Positions 31,912 through 41,324 of a stretch of 64,000 bases of DNA are shown in pieces (position 1 is the first letter of the stretch; each line of letters starts with the position of its first letter). The notes under the pieces were generated by a model. That model saw only the letters and a list, made by a program, of their open reading frames with translations. It did no database searches and was not told the DNA's origin. The DNA comes from Sphingomonas sp. AP4-R1 (GTDB lineage Bacteria; Pseudomonadota; Alphaproteobacteria; Sphingomonadales; Sphingomonadaceae), in the NCBI RefSeq assembly GCF_013113735.1, contig NZ_CP053346.1:1-64000 (forward strand), in the 5' to 3' direction. The position numbers and the translations under genes are program-made.

Positions 31912-33912
31912 TCAGTCGGCTGGCGGCATCTTCAGGTTCGCGCGCAGGAATGTGTCCGTCTTCATCAGCAGGCCCGCCCGAACATCGCCATCCTCGATCT
32001 GATGATCGAGTCCGGTCTCGATGACCAATTCGCTCCGCTTGCCTGCGGCGCGAAGCGCCCGATCCATCGTCCGCGACTGGGCCACGTCGACATTGATGTC
32101 CTGATCGCCGTGGAACATCAGTACCGGCGCCTGGAAGCGATCGGCATGGCGAGCCGGTGAGCCGTCGGCGATATGGGCTCCGTCGCCGACATAGCGGGCC
32201 ACCACGGCGCCGTTCGTATAGGCCGCATGCTCGGCCTTGAATTGCCCAAGGTCCGCGATGGGCGCGATGGCGACCACCGCTTTGAACAAGGCAGGATCCA
32301 CCGCTGCGGACTGCAAGGCCGCATAGCCGCCGTAGGACCAGCCCACGATCGCCATCTGACCGGGATCGGCGACACCCTCCTTCACCAGCCAGTGCGCCCC
32401 GTCCGCAATGTCTCCGATCGCGGCCTTCCAGGATTTGAACCCATTATCGACGAACCACGCATCCCCATAGCCGGCGGAACCGCGAAACTCCGGCTGAAGA
32501 ACTGCAAAACCGCGTTGGGCGAAGAATTGCGCCAGCCAATCGAAGCCGCCGTCATCACGCGAGGCAGGTCCTCCATGCGGCATGACGATCGTTGGCAGAT
32601 GCTTGCCGTCGCTTCCCGGCGGAAGCGTGAGATAGGCCGGAACCATCTTTCCATCCGACGCGGGATAGGAAATGCTTTTCTGGGCGGAGAGCTTGGTCCC
32701 TTCCAGCTCGGGTCGTGCGGCCGTCAATCGATCCAGATGGCGCGTCGCCTTGTCGAAATAGAGATATTGCCCCGGATCGACATCGCTTCCCGCCCAGATC
32801 AGCAATTTCTGCTCATCGGCACTCGCGCTGATGAAGCGGATCACCGGCAAATTGGGAATGGCCCGTGCCAGTGCGGACTGGAGCTTGCGGTAGGCCGGAT
32901 CGAAATATTCGACCTGCCGACTATCGGTAATGTAGCTCGCGCCGATCACCCGGCCGCTGCGCCCGACCATGATCGTGCCGCGCACGTCGACGACGGGATT
33001 GGCATAAGCGAGGTCCGCCTTCATCGATCCGTCCAGAGCCACGCGATACAGCGCATCGCGCCCATCGAGCGTCTTCAGGGCATAAGCGACGTTCGCCTCA
33101 CCATCGACGGCAAGCGGGCGTAGAGCCCCGCTCGAGCCGGATTCCACCGTGCTGAACGGGCGCCAGGCCCTTTCGTTCGCGAGCCGATAGCTGTTGATCG
33201 TCGTTCCGCTGAGGATGGACTGCGCGCCCCGCGCCCGATCCGTGGACATGATCCGCACGACACCGCGCCCATCGGAGATATAATCGGCACGGCCTCGCAC
33301 CGGCGGCTCGACCGTCTTGCTGATACCCGTTCTGGTATCGATCAGATCCACACCGATGCCATCCGCCGATGTCCCGCCCGCGCTTCCGGACTGGCTCACG
33401 TCCTGCGGCACATAATCTCGCGCCATCAGGATCTTGCCGTCGCCGCCGGAAAGCCAGTCGATCACTTCGCCGTCATATTGGCTGACGCGCAGTTCATCGT
33501 GCGTCGGGCGGCGGCCAAGATATTGGACGTTCTTGCCGTCCAGATCGAACGATACCGTCCTTGTGTGCGACGCCGGCACCTTCGCCCAGTCGGTAATGCC
33601 GTAGTAAATGCAGACGATCCGATCGGCAGCCGACCAGTTGCACCACCTCAGATTCAGCGGATCCCCGGCCGCCATCGCCGCAAGCTTGGGGTCCTTGCCA
33701 TCGGCCCCGGTCACGAGGGCGATCGTGCCCTTTCCCTTGCCGGGAATGATATAGACGACATGCGCGCCGTCCGGCGACAGCGACGCATCCAGAATATGTT
33801 CCCGTGCCCCGAATTTCCTGGCGGTATCCTGCAAGGGAGGCAGTTCCGCCTGCGCCGACACAGCAACCCAAAGCAGCGCGGCAGCGCCACCGAACACCAA
33901 AAAACGCTGCAA
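31912..33912 (-). CDS. Secreted S9-family prolyl oligopeptidase-like peptidase
   Basis: The 666-residue protein has a signal peptide (MQRFLVFGGAAALLWVAVSA, then QA) and an N-terminal beta-propeller region, then an alpha/beta hydrolase domain. Catalytic residues are in GWSYGGY (Ser), GDQDINV (Asp) and GLDHQIED (His). The pattern PHGGPASRDDGGFD is the S9 oxyanion region. It probably degrades peptides in the periplasm or outside the cell. It is convergent with DUF983 and divergent from the DUF2235 gene; its base composition is slightly less GC-rich than neighbours. Confidence 0.93.
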   Translation of the reverse strand: MQRFLVFGGAAALLWVAVSAQAELPPLQDTARKFGAREHILDASLSPDGAHVVYIIPGKGKGTIALVTGADGKDPKLAAMAAGDPLNLRWCNWSAADRIVCIYYGITDWAKVPASHTRTVSFDLDGKNVQYLGRRPTHDELRVSQYDGEVIDWLSGGDGKILMARDYVPQDVSQSGSAGGTSADGIGVDLIDTRTGISKTVEPPVRGRADYISDGRGVVRIMSTDRARGAQSILSGTTINSYRLANERAWRPFSTVESGSSGALRPLAVDGEANVAYALKTLDGRDALYRVALDGSMKADLAYANPVVDVRGTIMVGRSGRVIGASYITDSRQVEYFDPAYRKLQSALARAIPNLPVIRFISASADEQKLLIWAGSDVDPGQYLYFDKATRHLDRLTAARPELEGTKLSAQKSISYPASDGKMVPAYLTLPPGSDGKHLPTIVMPHGGPASRDDGGFDWLAQFFAQRGFAVLQPEFRGSAGYGDAWFVDNGFKSWKAAIGDIADGAHWLVKEGVADPGQMAIVGWSYGGYAALQSAAVDPALFKAVVAIAPIADLGQFKAEHAAYTNGAVVARYVGDGAHIADGSPARHADRFQAPVLMFHGDQDINVDVAQSRTMDRALRAAGKRSELVIETGLDHQIEDGDVRAGLLMKTDTFLRANLKMPPAD

Positions 33913-34124
33913 CTTTGCACCCCGGCCTTGGCACTATTCCTCCCCTGTGTCGCGCAGGCCCGGCCGCCGCACAAGTGGGGCAAAAGCACGCGACATCGTG
34001 CGCAAAGATAAAACTGGTGTGGCGCAGCCCAGCCCGCACACCCGGTAAAGATTGACAGCGGTCACCCTCTCCCCTGATCTAGCGGGCGCTGGTTCCAAGG
34101 CATCTCTCTGGGGGAGGAGGGGGT

Positions 34125-35189
34125 ATGGCGAAGGCTCTTGCGGTCTGTTGCGACGGCACCTGGAATACCGCCGATCAGGCTGGCGGCCCCACCAACGTTA
34201 CCAAGATGGCGCGCGCGATCCTGCCGGTCGCGGCCGATGGCAGCCCGCAGATCGTCTATTATGACGAGGGTGTCGGCGTGGGCAATTTCATCGAGCGCGC
34301 CGTGGGCGGTGCGCTCGGCAGCGGCCTTTCCGAGAAGGTGCAGCAGGCCTATCGCTTTTGCTGCCTCAATTACGAGCCCGGCGACAGCATCCTGCTCTTC
34401 GGCTTCTCGCGCGGGGCATTCACCGTTCGCAGCCTGGCGGGCCTGATCGGGCTGGTCGGCCTGCTGCGCAAGGGCGACCTCGAATATCTGCCGGACATCT
34501 GGAAGCTCTATCGCACCGTCCCCGCCAAGCGCTCCGGCCTGCCCGATCCGCAGTGGAAGGAGGCACGCCAGCCCAACATCGATCTCGTCGGCGTATGGGA
34601 TACGGTGGGCTCCCTCGGCATACCGGGCAATTTCCTCGGCGGGCTCGGCCGCCAGCGCCATGCCTTTCACGACGTGCGCCTCACCGCGAAGACGTTGCGC
34701 GCCTATCATGCGCTGGCGATCGACGAGCGGCGCAAGAATTTCGCGCCCACGATCTGGGACACGAACAATCTGGCCAAAGGGCAGATCGTGGAGCAGCGCT
34801 GGTTCGCCGGCGTCCACTCCAATATCGGTGGCGGCTATGTCGATCGCGTCCTGTCGGACATCGCCTTCCTGTGGATGTGCGACAAGATCGGCAGCCTACT
34901 GGCACTGGATCAGGGGTATCTCCAGTCGCGCGTCCGCCACGTCGCCGACGGGATGGCCGAAGGAGAATTGGTGGATTCCAGCGCGGGGCTGAAATGGCGG
35001 CTGCTGGGGAAACTCGATCGCATTCTCGGCATGGACCGGAGCGAGGACGTCCATCCCACCGCCATCGCGCGCTACCGGGTGGGCCGCGCCCGCCACGATG
35101 CGGCGCCCTACGCGCCCTTCCCCTATGATCCGGCGAACATGCGCGCCTTCCTCGATCGGGTCCGTCCCGGCTGGGACAGCGCCCCCTGA
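34125..35189 (+). CDS. DUF2235 domain alpha/beta hydrolase
   Basis: The 354-residue protein begins AVCCDGTWNTADQ and carries LFGFSRGAFTVRSLAG, the GxSxG-like nucleophile elbow of DUF2235, then VGVWDTVGSLG and WFAGVHSNIGGGY. This family includes the type VI secretion lipase Tle1, but no type VI genes are present here, and the protein has no signal peptide, so it is more likely a housekeeping hydrolase. AGGAGG lies just upstream, and TTGACA at 34052-34057 could be its -35 element. It is 100 bases from trpG. Confidence 0.88.
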   Translation: MAKALAVCCDGTWNTADQAGGPTNVTKMARAILPVAADGSPQIVYYDEGVGVGNFIERAVGGALGSGLSEKVQQAYRFCCLNYEPGDSILLFGFSRGAFTVRSLAGLIGLVGLLRKGDLEYLPDIWKLYRTVPAKRSGLPDPQWKEARQPNIDLVGVWDTVGSLGIPGNFLGGLGRQRHAFHDVRLTAKTLRAYHALAIDERRKNFAPTIWDTNNLAKGQIVEQRWFAGVHSNIGGGYVDRVLSDIAFLWMCDKIGSLLALDQGYLQSRVRHVADGMAEGELVDSSAGLKWRLLGKLDRILGMDRSEDVHPTAIARYRVGRARHDAAPYAPFPYDPANMRAFLDRVRPGWDSAP

Positions 35190-35289
35190 GCAGGCCGGGC
35201 GGGGACGAGGCGGAGGCGGTATCACGGATCGCGCGATCCCTGGCCCGTCCACGATTGCCATCGGCGCAAAGCGCATTAAAGCGACGCCC

Positions 35290-35883
35290 ATGATCCTCGT
35301 CGTCGACAATTACGACAGCTTTACCTGGAACCTCGTCCACTACCTGCAGGAGCTGGGCGCGGAGGTGGAGGTCGTGCGCAACGATGCGATCGGCGTCGGC
35401 CAGGCCATGTCGTCGGGCGCCGAGGCCTTCCTGATCTCGCCCGGCCCCTGCACGCCCAACGAGGCCGGCATCAGCCTCGATCTGGTCGCCGCCTGCGCGG
35501 AGGCCAAGCGGCCTCTCCTCGGCGTGTGCCTCGGCCATCAGGCGATCGGCCAGAATTTCGGCGGCACCGTGGTGCGCGCAGGCGAGCTGATGCACGGCAA
35601 GACGTGCCCCGTGCTCCACGACGGCACCGGCCTCTACGAAGGCCTGCCCTCGCCCTTCACCGCGACCCGCTATCATTCGCTGATCGTGCGCGAGGAGGAT
35701 ATGCCCGCCTCGCTGATCGTGAACGCGCGCGCGCCGGACGGCACGGTGATGGGCTTCCGCCACGAGAGCCTGCCGATCCACGGCGTGCAATTCCATCCCG
35801 AGAGCATCGCCACCGAACATGGCCATGCGATGCTCGCCAATTTCATGCGGATCGCCGGCATGAAGGTGCTGGAGCGGGCGTGA
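35290..35883 (+). CDS. trpG: Anthranilate synthase component II (glutamine amidotransferase)
   Basis: The 197-residue class I amidotransferase supplies ammonia to TrpE. The nucleophile Cys is in LLGVCLGHQAIGQ and the His-Glu pair in GVQFHPESIATEHG. The start MILVVDNYDSFTWNLVHYL is diagnostic. It may also serve as PabA for folate synthesis, since no separate pabA is seen here. Its stop overlaps the GTG start of trpD (GTGA), indicating coupled translation. Confidence 0.96.
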   Translation: MILVVDNYDSFTWNLVHYLQELGAEVEVVRNDAIGVGQAMSSGAEAFLISPGPCTPNEAGISLDLVAACAEAKRPLLGVCLGHQAIGQNFGGTVVRAGELMHGKTCPVLHDGTGLYEGLPSPFTATRYHSLIVREEDMPASLIVNARAPDGTVMGFRHESLPIHGVQFHPESIATEHGHAMLANFMRIAGMKVLERA

Positions 35884-36893
35884 GCATCGTGGCCGGCGGG
35901 CTTGGGCTGGCCCTGTTGCCCGATCCGGCGTCGCCGCTGGACGGCGCCACCGCCGAGCAAGCGTTCAACGACATTCTCGACGGCAAGGTGACGGACGAGG
36001 CGGTCGCCCGCTTCCTCACCGACATGGCCGTGCGCGACGAGACGAGCGTGGAGATCGCCGCCGCCGCGCGCGCGCTGCGCCAGCGGATGGTGCCGGTGGC
36101 AGCCCCCGCCGACGCGATCGACGTGTGCGGCACGGGCGGGGACGGCGCGCACAGCCTGAACATCTCCACCGCCGTCTCGATCGTGGTCGCGGCCTGCGGC
36201 GTGCCGGTGGCCAAGCATGGCAATCGCGCCGCCTCCTCCAAATCGGGTGCGGCGGACGTGCTGGAGGCGTTGGGGCTCGATCTCGATCGCGCGACCGCGC
36301 AGGCCGAGGCGAGCCTGGCCGAGATCGGCATCGCCTTCCTGTTCGCGCAGAAGCATCATCCGGCGCTCGGCCGCCTCGCGCCGATCCGCCGCGCGATCGG
36401 CCGACGCACGATCTTCAACATCGTCGGCCCCCTGTGCAGCCCGGCGCGGGTGACGCGCCAGCTGATGGGCGTGGCGCGCGTCGATTATCTGCGCACCGTC
36501 TCCGAGGCGCTGGCCCTGCTGGGGATCGAGGCCTCGATGATCGTCTCGGGCGAGGAGAGCCTCGACGAGCTTTCGATCGCGGGACCCAGCCGGATCGTGG
36601 CGACCGGCCTGACCGGCTTCTCCGAAAGCGTCGTGACGCCGGAGAGCGCCGGCCTCGTCCGTCATCCGCTGGATGCGATTCGCGGCGGCGATCCGGCCTA
36701 TAATGCGGCGGCGCTGGCGGCGCTGCTGGATGGCGCGCCCGGCGCCTATCGCGATGCCGTGCTGCTGAATGCGGCGGCCGCCCTGATCGTGGCGGGCAAG
36801 GCCGATGGCTGGCAGGACGGCGCCGGGATCGCGGCCGACGCGATCGACAGCGGCGCCGCGCGTAAGCTCTTCGACGCCTGGATCGCGTTCTAA
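35880..36893 (+). CDS. trpD: Anthranilate phosphoribosyltransferase
   Basis: The 337-residue enzyme joins PRPP to anthranilate. The PRPP loop is DVCGTGGDGAHSLNIST, followed by VAKHGNRAASSKSGAADVLE and later FNIVGPLCSP and the metal site SGEESLDELS. I use the GTG at 35880, which overlaps the trpG stop; the N-terminal residues from there match family length. After it come a short repeat, two small genes and trpC, instead of trpC directly. Confidence 0.96.
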   Translation: MSIVAGGLGLALLPDPASPLDGATAEQAFNDILDGKVTDEAVARFLTDMAVRDETSVEIAAAARALRQRMVPVAAPADAIDVCGTGGDGAHSLNISTAVSIVVAACGVPVAKHGNRAASSKSGAADVLEALGLDLDRATAQAEASLAEIGIAFLFAQKHHPALGRLAPIRRAIGRRTIFNIVGPLCSPARVTRQLMGVARVDYLRTVSEALALLGIEASMIVSGEESLDELSIAGPSRIVATGLTGFSESVVTPESAGLVRHPLDAIRGGDPAYNAAALAALLDGAPGAYRDAVLLNAAAALIVAGKADGWQDGAGIAADAIDSGAARKLFDAWIAF

Positions 36894-36909
36894 GCTTCAC
36901 ACCGCCCCC

Positions 36910-36983
36910 GTCATTGCGAGCGCAGCGAAGCAATCCTGTTCCTCACGTTCGAGACTGGATCGCGTCGCTACGCTCGCAATGAC
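36910..36983. repeat. Intergenic palindromic repeat, family D
   Basis: Outer arms GTCATTGCGAGCG (36910 onward) and CGCTCGCAATGAC (to 36983) are perfect inverted repeats, with inner GCAGCGAAGCAATCC and GGATCGCGTCGCTACG partly complementary. It lies just after trpD. Only this copy is in the window. The element type is widely scattered in sphingomonad-like genomes. Confidence 0.85.
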
Positions 36984-37150
36984 GAAAATATGGAGGGGCG
37001 CCGCAGCCTTCGTCTCCAAACGTTGCACGCTGATTTTAGCGCTGAAACGCGCTGCAATTCCTCCGTGACGTGTCTTTCGGACAACATCGCCCACGGATCG
37101 CTTGCCCCCGATCGATCCGATCGCGTGCAACAGGAAAGGCGCCGGCGCCC

Positions 37151-37459
37151 ATGAAGATGTTTCCCCCCATCACCCCGCCACAGACCGAGCCCGACATCCG
37201 GCTGATCGACAATACGTTCGCGCCCGAGCTGCTGGTGACGGGCGTTTCCGGCATGTCGCTGATGAACGGCATCGTCACGACGACGCTGGAAAGCCTGCAT
37301 TGCGATCATTCCAAGTCGCCGCCTCCGATGGAGCGCGTGGTGGTGGCGCGGATGGGCATGCCCGTCGCCGCCGCGCAGGCTTTGCTGGTGGGGCTGCACC
37401 AGTTTCTCGGTCAGCATGGCCTGAGCCCGCTCACCGCCGGCACGGAGACACGCCAGTGA
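37151..37459 (+). CDS. Small protein of unknown function (102 residues)
   Basis: The frame begins MKMFPPITPPQTEPDIRLID. It has a central VTGVSGMSLMNGIVTTTLE and then VVVARMGMPVAAAQALLVGL, a pattern loosely like small DUF3467-type proteins (short strand, hydrophobic helix, amphipathic C-terminus), but I cannot assign it. There is no signal peptide. The following 40-codon frame starts inside its stop codon (GTGA), suggesting a two-gene unit placed between trpD and trpC. An upstream in-frame ATG at 37070 exists, but the start at 37151 avoids a low-complexity arginine-rich extension. Confidence 0.6.
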   Translation: MKMFPPITPPQTEPDIRLIDNTFAPELLVTGVSGMSLMNGIVTTTLESLHCDHSKSPPPMERVVVARMGMPVAAAQALLVGLHQFLGQHGLSPLTAGTETRQ

Positions 37460-37578
37460 CCTATCTCCCCGCCGTCCGTTTCCGCCCGATCGACCGCCAC
37501 GTCGTCCCGCTGCCCAGAAGCGGTGCGCGCGACACACCCCCCGGCTATCGCCTGCGCGTGGCGTTTCGGAAGCGCTGA
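37456..37578 (+). CDS. Tiny basic protein (40 residues), coupled to the preceding gene
   Basis: It starts at GTG overlapping the stop of the 102-residue gene (GTGA) and encodes MTYLPAVRFRPIDRHVVPLP followed by RSGARDTPPGYRLRVAFRKR. Eleven of the 40 residues are arginine or lysine, so it is strongly basic and could bind nucleic acid or a partner protein. The GTGA overlap is the same as for trpG-trpD, which supports real translation. A family C repeat begins 20 bases downstream. Confidence 0.45.
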   Translation: MTYLPAVRFRPIDRHVVPLPRSGARDTPPGYRLRVAFRKR

Positions 37579-37597
37579 AGCAGGCTCCTTCAGAAGC

Positions 37598-37689
37598 GTT
37601 TGTGCTGAGCTTGTCGAAGCACCGTTTTTCTATCTGCCTGTTCGCTGCAAGAAGGAAGAACGGCACTTCGACGGGCTCAGTGCGAGCGG
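37598..37689. repeat. Intergenic palindromic repeat, family C (copy 1)
   Basis: The left side TGTGCTGAGCTTGTCGAAGC and the right side GGCACTTCGACGGGCTCAGT are inverted repeats with inner GAAGAACGG tracts. Other copies are at 41325, 43600 and 52754. It lies just before trpC. Confidence 0.82.
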
Positions 37690-37750
37690 AGAACGGGATG
37701 GCGCGCCTCCGGTCTTTCGCCCGACCGGAGCGCTGGTGTAGGGCGGCGTC

Positions 37751-38539
37751 ATGAGCAATCGTCTGACCGCCATCCTCGAGACCAAGCGCACCCATGTCAC
37801 CGAGCGCAAGGCGGCGGTGACGCTCACGGCGCTCGAAGCGCAGGCCGCGAACCAGTCGCCCCCGCGCGGCTTCCGCGCCGCGCTGCAGGCGAAGGCGCGG
37901 ACCGGCTATGGCCTGATCGCCGAGATCAAGCGCGCCTCCCCCTCCAAGGGGTTGATCCGCGCCGACTTCGATCCGCCCGCCCATGCCCGTGCCTATGAGG
38001 CCGGCGGCGCCGCCTGCCTCTCGGTGTTGACCGATGTCCCTTATTTCCAGGGATCGGACGATTTCCTCGTCGTCGCGCGCGCGGCCTGCTCGCTGCCGTG
38101 CCTGCGCAAGGATTTCATGATCGATCCCTGGCAGGTGCTGGAGGCGCGCGCGCTGGGCGCCGATGCGATCCTGATCATCGTCGCCGCGCTGGATGACGGG
38201 CAGATGGCCGAGATCGAGGATGCCGCACTCGGCCTCGGCATGGATGCGCTGATCGAGGTGCATGATGCAGCCGAGATGGAGCGCGCGATGGCGCTGAAAT
38301 CGCGCCTGATCGGCGTCAACAATCGCGATCTGCGCGATTTCTCGGTCGATTTCGCGCGCACCTACGAACTGGTCGGCCGCGCGCCCGAGGGCTGCACCTT
38401 CGTGGCCGAAAGCGGGCTGACCAGCAGCGCCGATCTGGCGGCGATGGCCGAGCATGACGTGCGCTGCTTCCTCGTCGGCGAAAGCCTGATGCGGCAGGCC
38501 GATGTCGAGGCGGCGACGCGCGCGCTGCTGGCGGCCTGA
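37751..38539 (+). CDS. trpC: Indole-3-glycerol phosphate synthase
   Basis: The 262-residue TIM-barrel enzyme closes the indole ring of CdRP. Signatures include [20 protein letters not shown] (catalytic Lys and Glu region), [11 protein letters not shown], and [13 protein letters not shown] with LVAESGL-like FVAESGL. It overlaps moaC by one base (TGATG), starting the trpC-moaC-moeA-lexA run. trpB and trpA are not in the window. Confidence 0.97.
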   Translation: MSNRLTAILETKRTHVTERKAAVTLTALEAQAANQSPPRGFRAALQAKARTGYGLIAEIKRASPSKGLIRADFDPPAHARAYEAGGAACLSVLTDVPYFQGSDDFLVVARAACSLPCLRKDFMIDPWQVLEARALGADAILIIVAALDDGQMAEIEDAALGLGMDALIEVHDAAEMERAMALKSRLIGVNNRDLRDFSVDFARTYELVGRAPEGCTFVAESGLTSSADLAAMAEHDVRCFLVGESLMRQADVEAATRALLAA

Positions 38540-39006
38540 TGAACCGGCTGACCCATCTCGACGAGGCGGGCGCCGCGCATATGGTCGACGTGTCGGCCAA
38601 GGCGGCGACCAAGCGCGAGGCGACCGCGAGCGGCCGGATCGCGATGTCGGCCGAGGCACTCTCCGCGATCCGCGACGGCGCGCTCGCCAAGGGGGATGCG
38701 CTGGCGGTGGCGCGAATCGCCGGCATCATGGCGGCCAAGCGCACCCCGGAGCTGATCCCGCTCTGCCATCCGATCGCGATCAGCAAGGTCTCGGTCGACC
38801 TCACGATCGAAGCCGACGGCATTGCCTGCGCCGCCACCGTCGCCACCACCGGGCCGACCGGCGTGGAGATGGAGGCGCTGACCGCCGTCTCCGTCGCGCT
38901 GCTGACGCTCTACGACATGGCCAAGGCGATCGATCGCGGCATGCGGATCGAAGGGATCGGTCTGCTCGCCAAATCGGGCGGGCGATCGGGCGACTGGCGC
39001 GCCTGA
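38539..39006 (+). CDS. moaC: Cyclic pyranopterin monophosphate synthase
   Basis: The 155-residue enzyme makes cPMP, the first stable intermediate of molybdenum cofactor synthesis, after MoaA. Family motifs are [32 protein letters not shown] and [20 protein letters not shown]. It is joined to trpC and moeA by one-base overlaps, so expression is tightly coupled to both. Confidence 0.97.
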   Translation: MNRLTHLDEAGAAHMVDVSAKAATKREATASGRIAMSAEALSAIRDGALAKGDALAVARIAGIMAAKRTPELIPLCHPIAISKVSVDLTIEADGIACAATVATTGPTGVEMEALTAVSVALLTLYDMAKAIDRGMRIEGIGLLAKSGGRSGDWRA

Positions 39007-40190
39007 TGGCGATGCTTTCGGTGGCGGAGGCGCAGGCCCGGCTCCTCGCGCTGACCGAGCCTCTCCCGATCGAGACGGTTCCGCTCCGGAATGCGGCCGG
39101 GCGCTGGGCCGCCGCCGACGTCATCGCCCGGCGCCACCAGCCCGCCGCCGATCTGTCCGCGATGGACGGCTATGCGATCCGTTACGCCGACCTGCCCGGC
39201 CCGTGGACCGTGGTGGGCGAGAGTGCGGCGGGCGGCGGGCTCGATCGCGCGATCGGCGCGGGCGAGGCGGCGCGGATCTTCACGGGCGCCCCGGTGCCCG
39301 AAGGCGCGGACACGATCCTGATCCAGGAGAATGGGGCGCGGAACGGCGATCGGCTGACCTTGACCGGAGATGCGCCCAAGCGACCGGGCTATCATGTCCG
39401 CCCGCGCGGCTCCGATTTCGATGCCGGCGCCACGCTGATCGCGGCCGGCGCCCTTCTCAATGCGGCGCGCATCGCGCTCGCCGCGATCGGCGGACATGGC
39501 AGCCTCCCGGTCCGCGCCCGTCCGCGCGTGGCGATCCTTTCCACCGGCGACGAACTGGTCGCGCCCGGCACACCCACCGAAGGCGTGATGCTGCCCGCCT
39601 CCAACGGGCCGATGCTGGCGGCGTTGATCGGGGGGACGGCCGAGGTGCTGGACGGCGGGATCGTACGCGACGATCTCCATGCGCTGACCGCCGCCCTGCG
39701 CGATGCGGCCGCCACGTCCGACATCCTCGTCACAACCGGCGGCGCGTCGGTGGGCGATCGTGATCTCGTCCGGCCCGCCCTTTCGCAGGCGGGCGCGGAG
39801 CTGGATTTCTGGAAGGTGGCGATGCGGCCGGGCAAGCCGATCATGGCCGGGCGGCTGGGGCACACGCTCGTGCTGGGCCTGCCGGGCAATCCCGTCTCGG
39901 CGTTCGTGACCGCCACCCTGTTCCTCGCGCCGCTGGTGGCCCGTCTGGCGGGCGCGGCCGATCCGCTGCCGCGCGTGCGCGCGCTGCCCCTCGCCCATGA
40001 CCTGCCGACCAACGGCCCGCGAGCCCATTATCTGCGGGCGACGATCCGCGACGGCGCGCTCGATACGCTGCCCGATCAGGACAGCGCCCTGCTGGCCGCC
40101 CTCGCCTCCGCCGACGGCCTCGTGATCCGCGCGCCGCACGAGCCCGCCGCAAAAGCGGGGGATATGGCGATGTTCCTGCCTCTCGCTTGA
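39006..40190 (+). CDS. moeA: Molybdopterin molybdenumtransferase
   Basis: The 394-residue protein inserts molybdate into adenylated molybdopterin. It shows SAMDGYAI at the start, FTGAPVPEGADTI, IGGHGSLPVRARPRVAILST (MoCF domain), GGASVGDRD, and GLPGNPVSAFV. Starts at 39006 in a TGATG overlap with moaC. The 60-base gap after it holds the lexA promoter and LexA operator, so lexA can be induced separately from this operon. Confidence 0.96.
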   Translation: MAMLSVAEAQARLLALTEPLPIETVPLRNAAGRWAAADVIARRHQPAADLSAMDGYAIRYADLPGPWTVVGESAAGGGLDRAIGAGEAARIFTGAPVPEGADTILIQENGARNGDRLTLTGDAPKRPGYHVRPRGSDFDAGATLIAAGALLNAARIALAAIGGHGSLPVRARPRVAILSTGDELVAPGTPTEGVMLPASNGPMLAALIGGTAEVLDGGIVRDDLHALTAALRDAAATSDILVTTGGASVGDRDLVRPALSQAGAELDFWKVAMRPGKPIMAGRLGHTLVLGLPGNPVSAFVTATLFLAPLVARLAGAADPLPRVRALPLAHDLPTNGPRAHYLRATIRDGALDTLPDQDSALLAALASADGLVIRAPHEPAAKAGDMAMFLPLA

Positions 40191-40214
40191 CAGCGAAACG
40201 ATCGTTTCCTACAC

Positions 40215-40229
40215 GTTCCTCGTTCGTTC
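40215..40229 (+). promoter_or_regulatory. LexA operator upstream of lexA
   Basis: GTTC-CTCGTTC-GTTC is an exact match to the alphaproteobacterial SOS box GTTC-N7-GTTC. It lies 21 bases upstream of the lexA ATG, the normal place for autoregulation. The reverse-oriented form occurs at 59232-59246 before imuA. Confidence 0.9.
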
Positions 40230-40250
40230 CTTCGGACCGGGATAATAAAG

Positions 40251-40925
40251 ATGCTCACGGCCAAGCAACATGAGCTGCTCTGCTTCATCAACGATCGTCT
40301 GAACGAGACGGGCGTGTCGCCTTCGTTCGAGGAGATGAAGGAAGCGCTGGATCTCAAGTCCAAGTCCGGCGTGCACCGGCTGATCTCGGCGCTGGAGGAG
40401 CGCAGCTTCATCCGCCGCCTGCCCAATCGCGCGCGCGCTCTGGAAATCGTGAAGCTGCCCGACGCGGTGAAGACCCGCCCGCCCGCCGCCAAGACTCCGT
40501 CCGCTTCCAAGTCCGCGCCGGTTTCGGCGCCGTCGGCCGCGAACGACGTGCTGGAAATTCCGCTGCACGGCCGCATCGCCGCCGGTCTTCCGATCGAGGC
40601 GATGGAAAGCCAGAGCATGCTGTCCGTCCCCGCCGCTTTGCTGGGGCCGGGCGAACATTATGCGCTGGAAGTGTCCGGTGACTCGATGGTCGAGGCCGGC
40701 ATCCTCGACGGCGACTATGCGCTCGTCCGCAAGGTCGATACGGCGCGCGATGGCGAGATCGTGGTGGCTCTGGTCGATGAGGCGGAGGCGACGCTGAAAT
40801 TCTTCCGGCGCGAGGGATCGATGGTACGCCTCGATCCGGCCAATCGCGCCTATGATCCGCAGCGTTACAAGCCGAACCAGATCCGCATCCAGGGGAAGCT
40901 GGCCGGCCTGCTGCGCCGTTACTGA
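40251..40925 (+). CDS. lexA: SOS regulator LexA
   Basis: The 224-residue repressor has an N-terminal winged helix ([20 protein letters not shown], with the recognition helix [12 protein letters not shown]), an Ala/Pro linker, and a C-terminal S24 peptidase domain. The self-cleavage site is Ala111-Gly112 in RIAAGLPIE, the catalytic Ser145 is in [10 protein letters not shown] and the general base Lys183 in ATLKFF. It is activated by RecA filaments. A perfect operator lies upstream. Likely targets in this window are lexA itself and imuA-imuB-dnaE2. Confidence 0.98.
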   Translation: MLTAKQHELLCFINDRLNETGVSPSFEEMKEALDLKSKSGVHRLISALEERSFIRRLPNRARALEIVKLPDAVKTRPPAAKTPSASKSAPVSAPSAANDVLEIPLHGRIAAGLPIEAMESQSMLSVPAALLGPGEHYALEVSGDSMVEAGILDGDYALVRKVDTARDGEIVVALVDEAEATLKFFRREGSMVRLDPANRAYDPQRYKPNQIRIQGKLAGLLRRY

Positions 40926-40948
40926 CCGACCGCCGACGGAGAAAGACG

Positions 40949-41290
40949 ATGTCACGCGGACGAATCGATTTCATCGAACTGGCCTGCGCCGATGTCGGCG
41001 AGATGCAGGATTTCTATTCCGCCGTGTTCGGCTGGGAATTCGAGCGGTTCGGGCCGACCTATGCCTGCACGATGACGGGCGATGTCGATCTGGGCTTCCA
41101 GGCCGACATGCCCGAACAGACGGTGGCGCCGCTGACGGTGATCCAGGTACCGGATCTGGAAGAGGCATTGGCATCGGTGGAAGCGGTGGGCGGCGTCGTC
41201 ACGCGTCCGATCTTCGCCTTCCCGGGCGGACGCCGTTTCCACTTCCGCGATCCGGCCGGCAACGAACTGGCGGCGCACAAGCCGGATTGA
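40949..41290 (+). CDS. VOC (glyoxalase/bleomycin resistance) family protein
   Basis: The 113-residue protein has the beta-alpha-beta-beta-beta modules of vicinal oxygen chelate proteins: FIELACADVGEMQDFYSAVFG in the first module and FHFRDPAGNELAAHK closing the second. Short single-domain members like this often act as dimers. No reaction can be assigned. GGAGA lies before the start and it follows lexA by 23 bases, so it may be read through from lexA, though no function in SOS is known. Confidence 0.85.
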   Translation: MSRGRIDFIELACADVGEMQDFYSAVFGWEFERFGPTYACTMTGDVDLGFQADMPEQTVAPLTVIQVPDLEEALASVEAVGGVVTRPIFAFPGGRRFHFRDPAGNELAAHKPD

Positions 41291-41324
41291 AGCGGAATGG
41301 CTGGGCGTTAGGCTCTTCAAAATG

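Noticed and set aside
34125..35189. Type VI secretion lipase effector (Tle1) for the DUF2235 gene
   Set aside because: No VgrG, PAAR, immunity or other type VI genes are nearby, so the effector reading is not supported.
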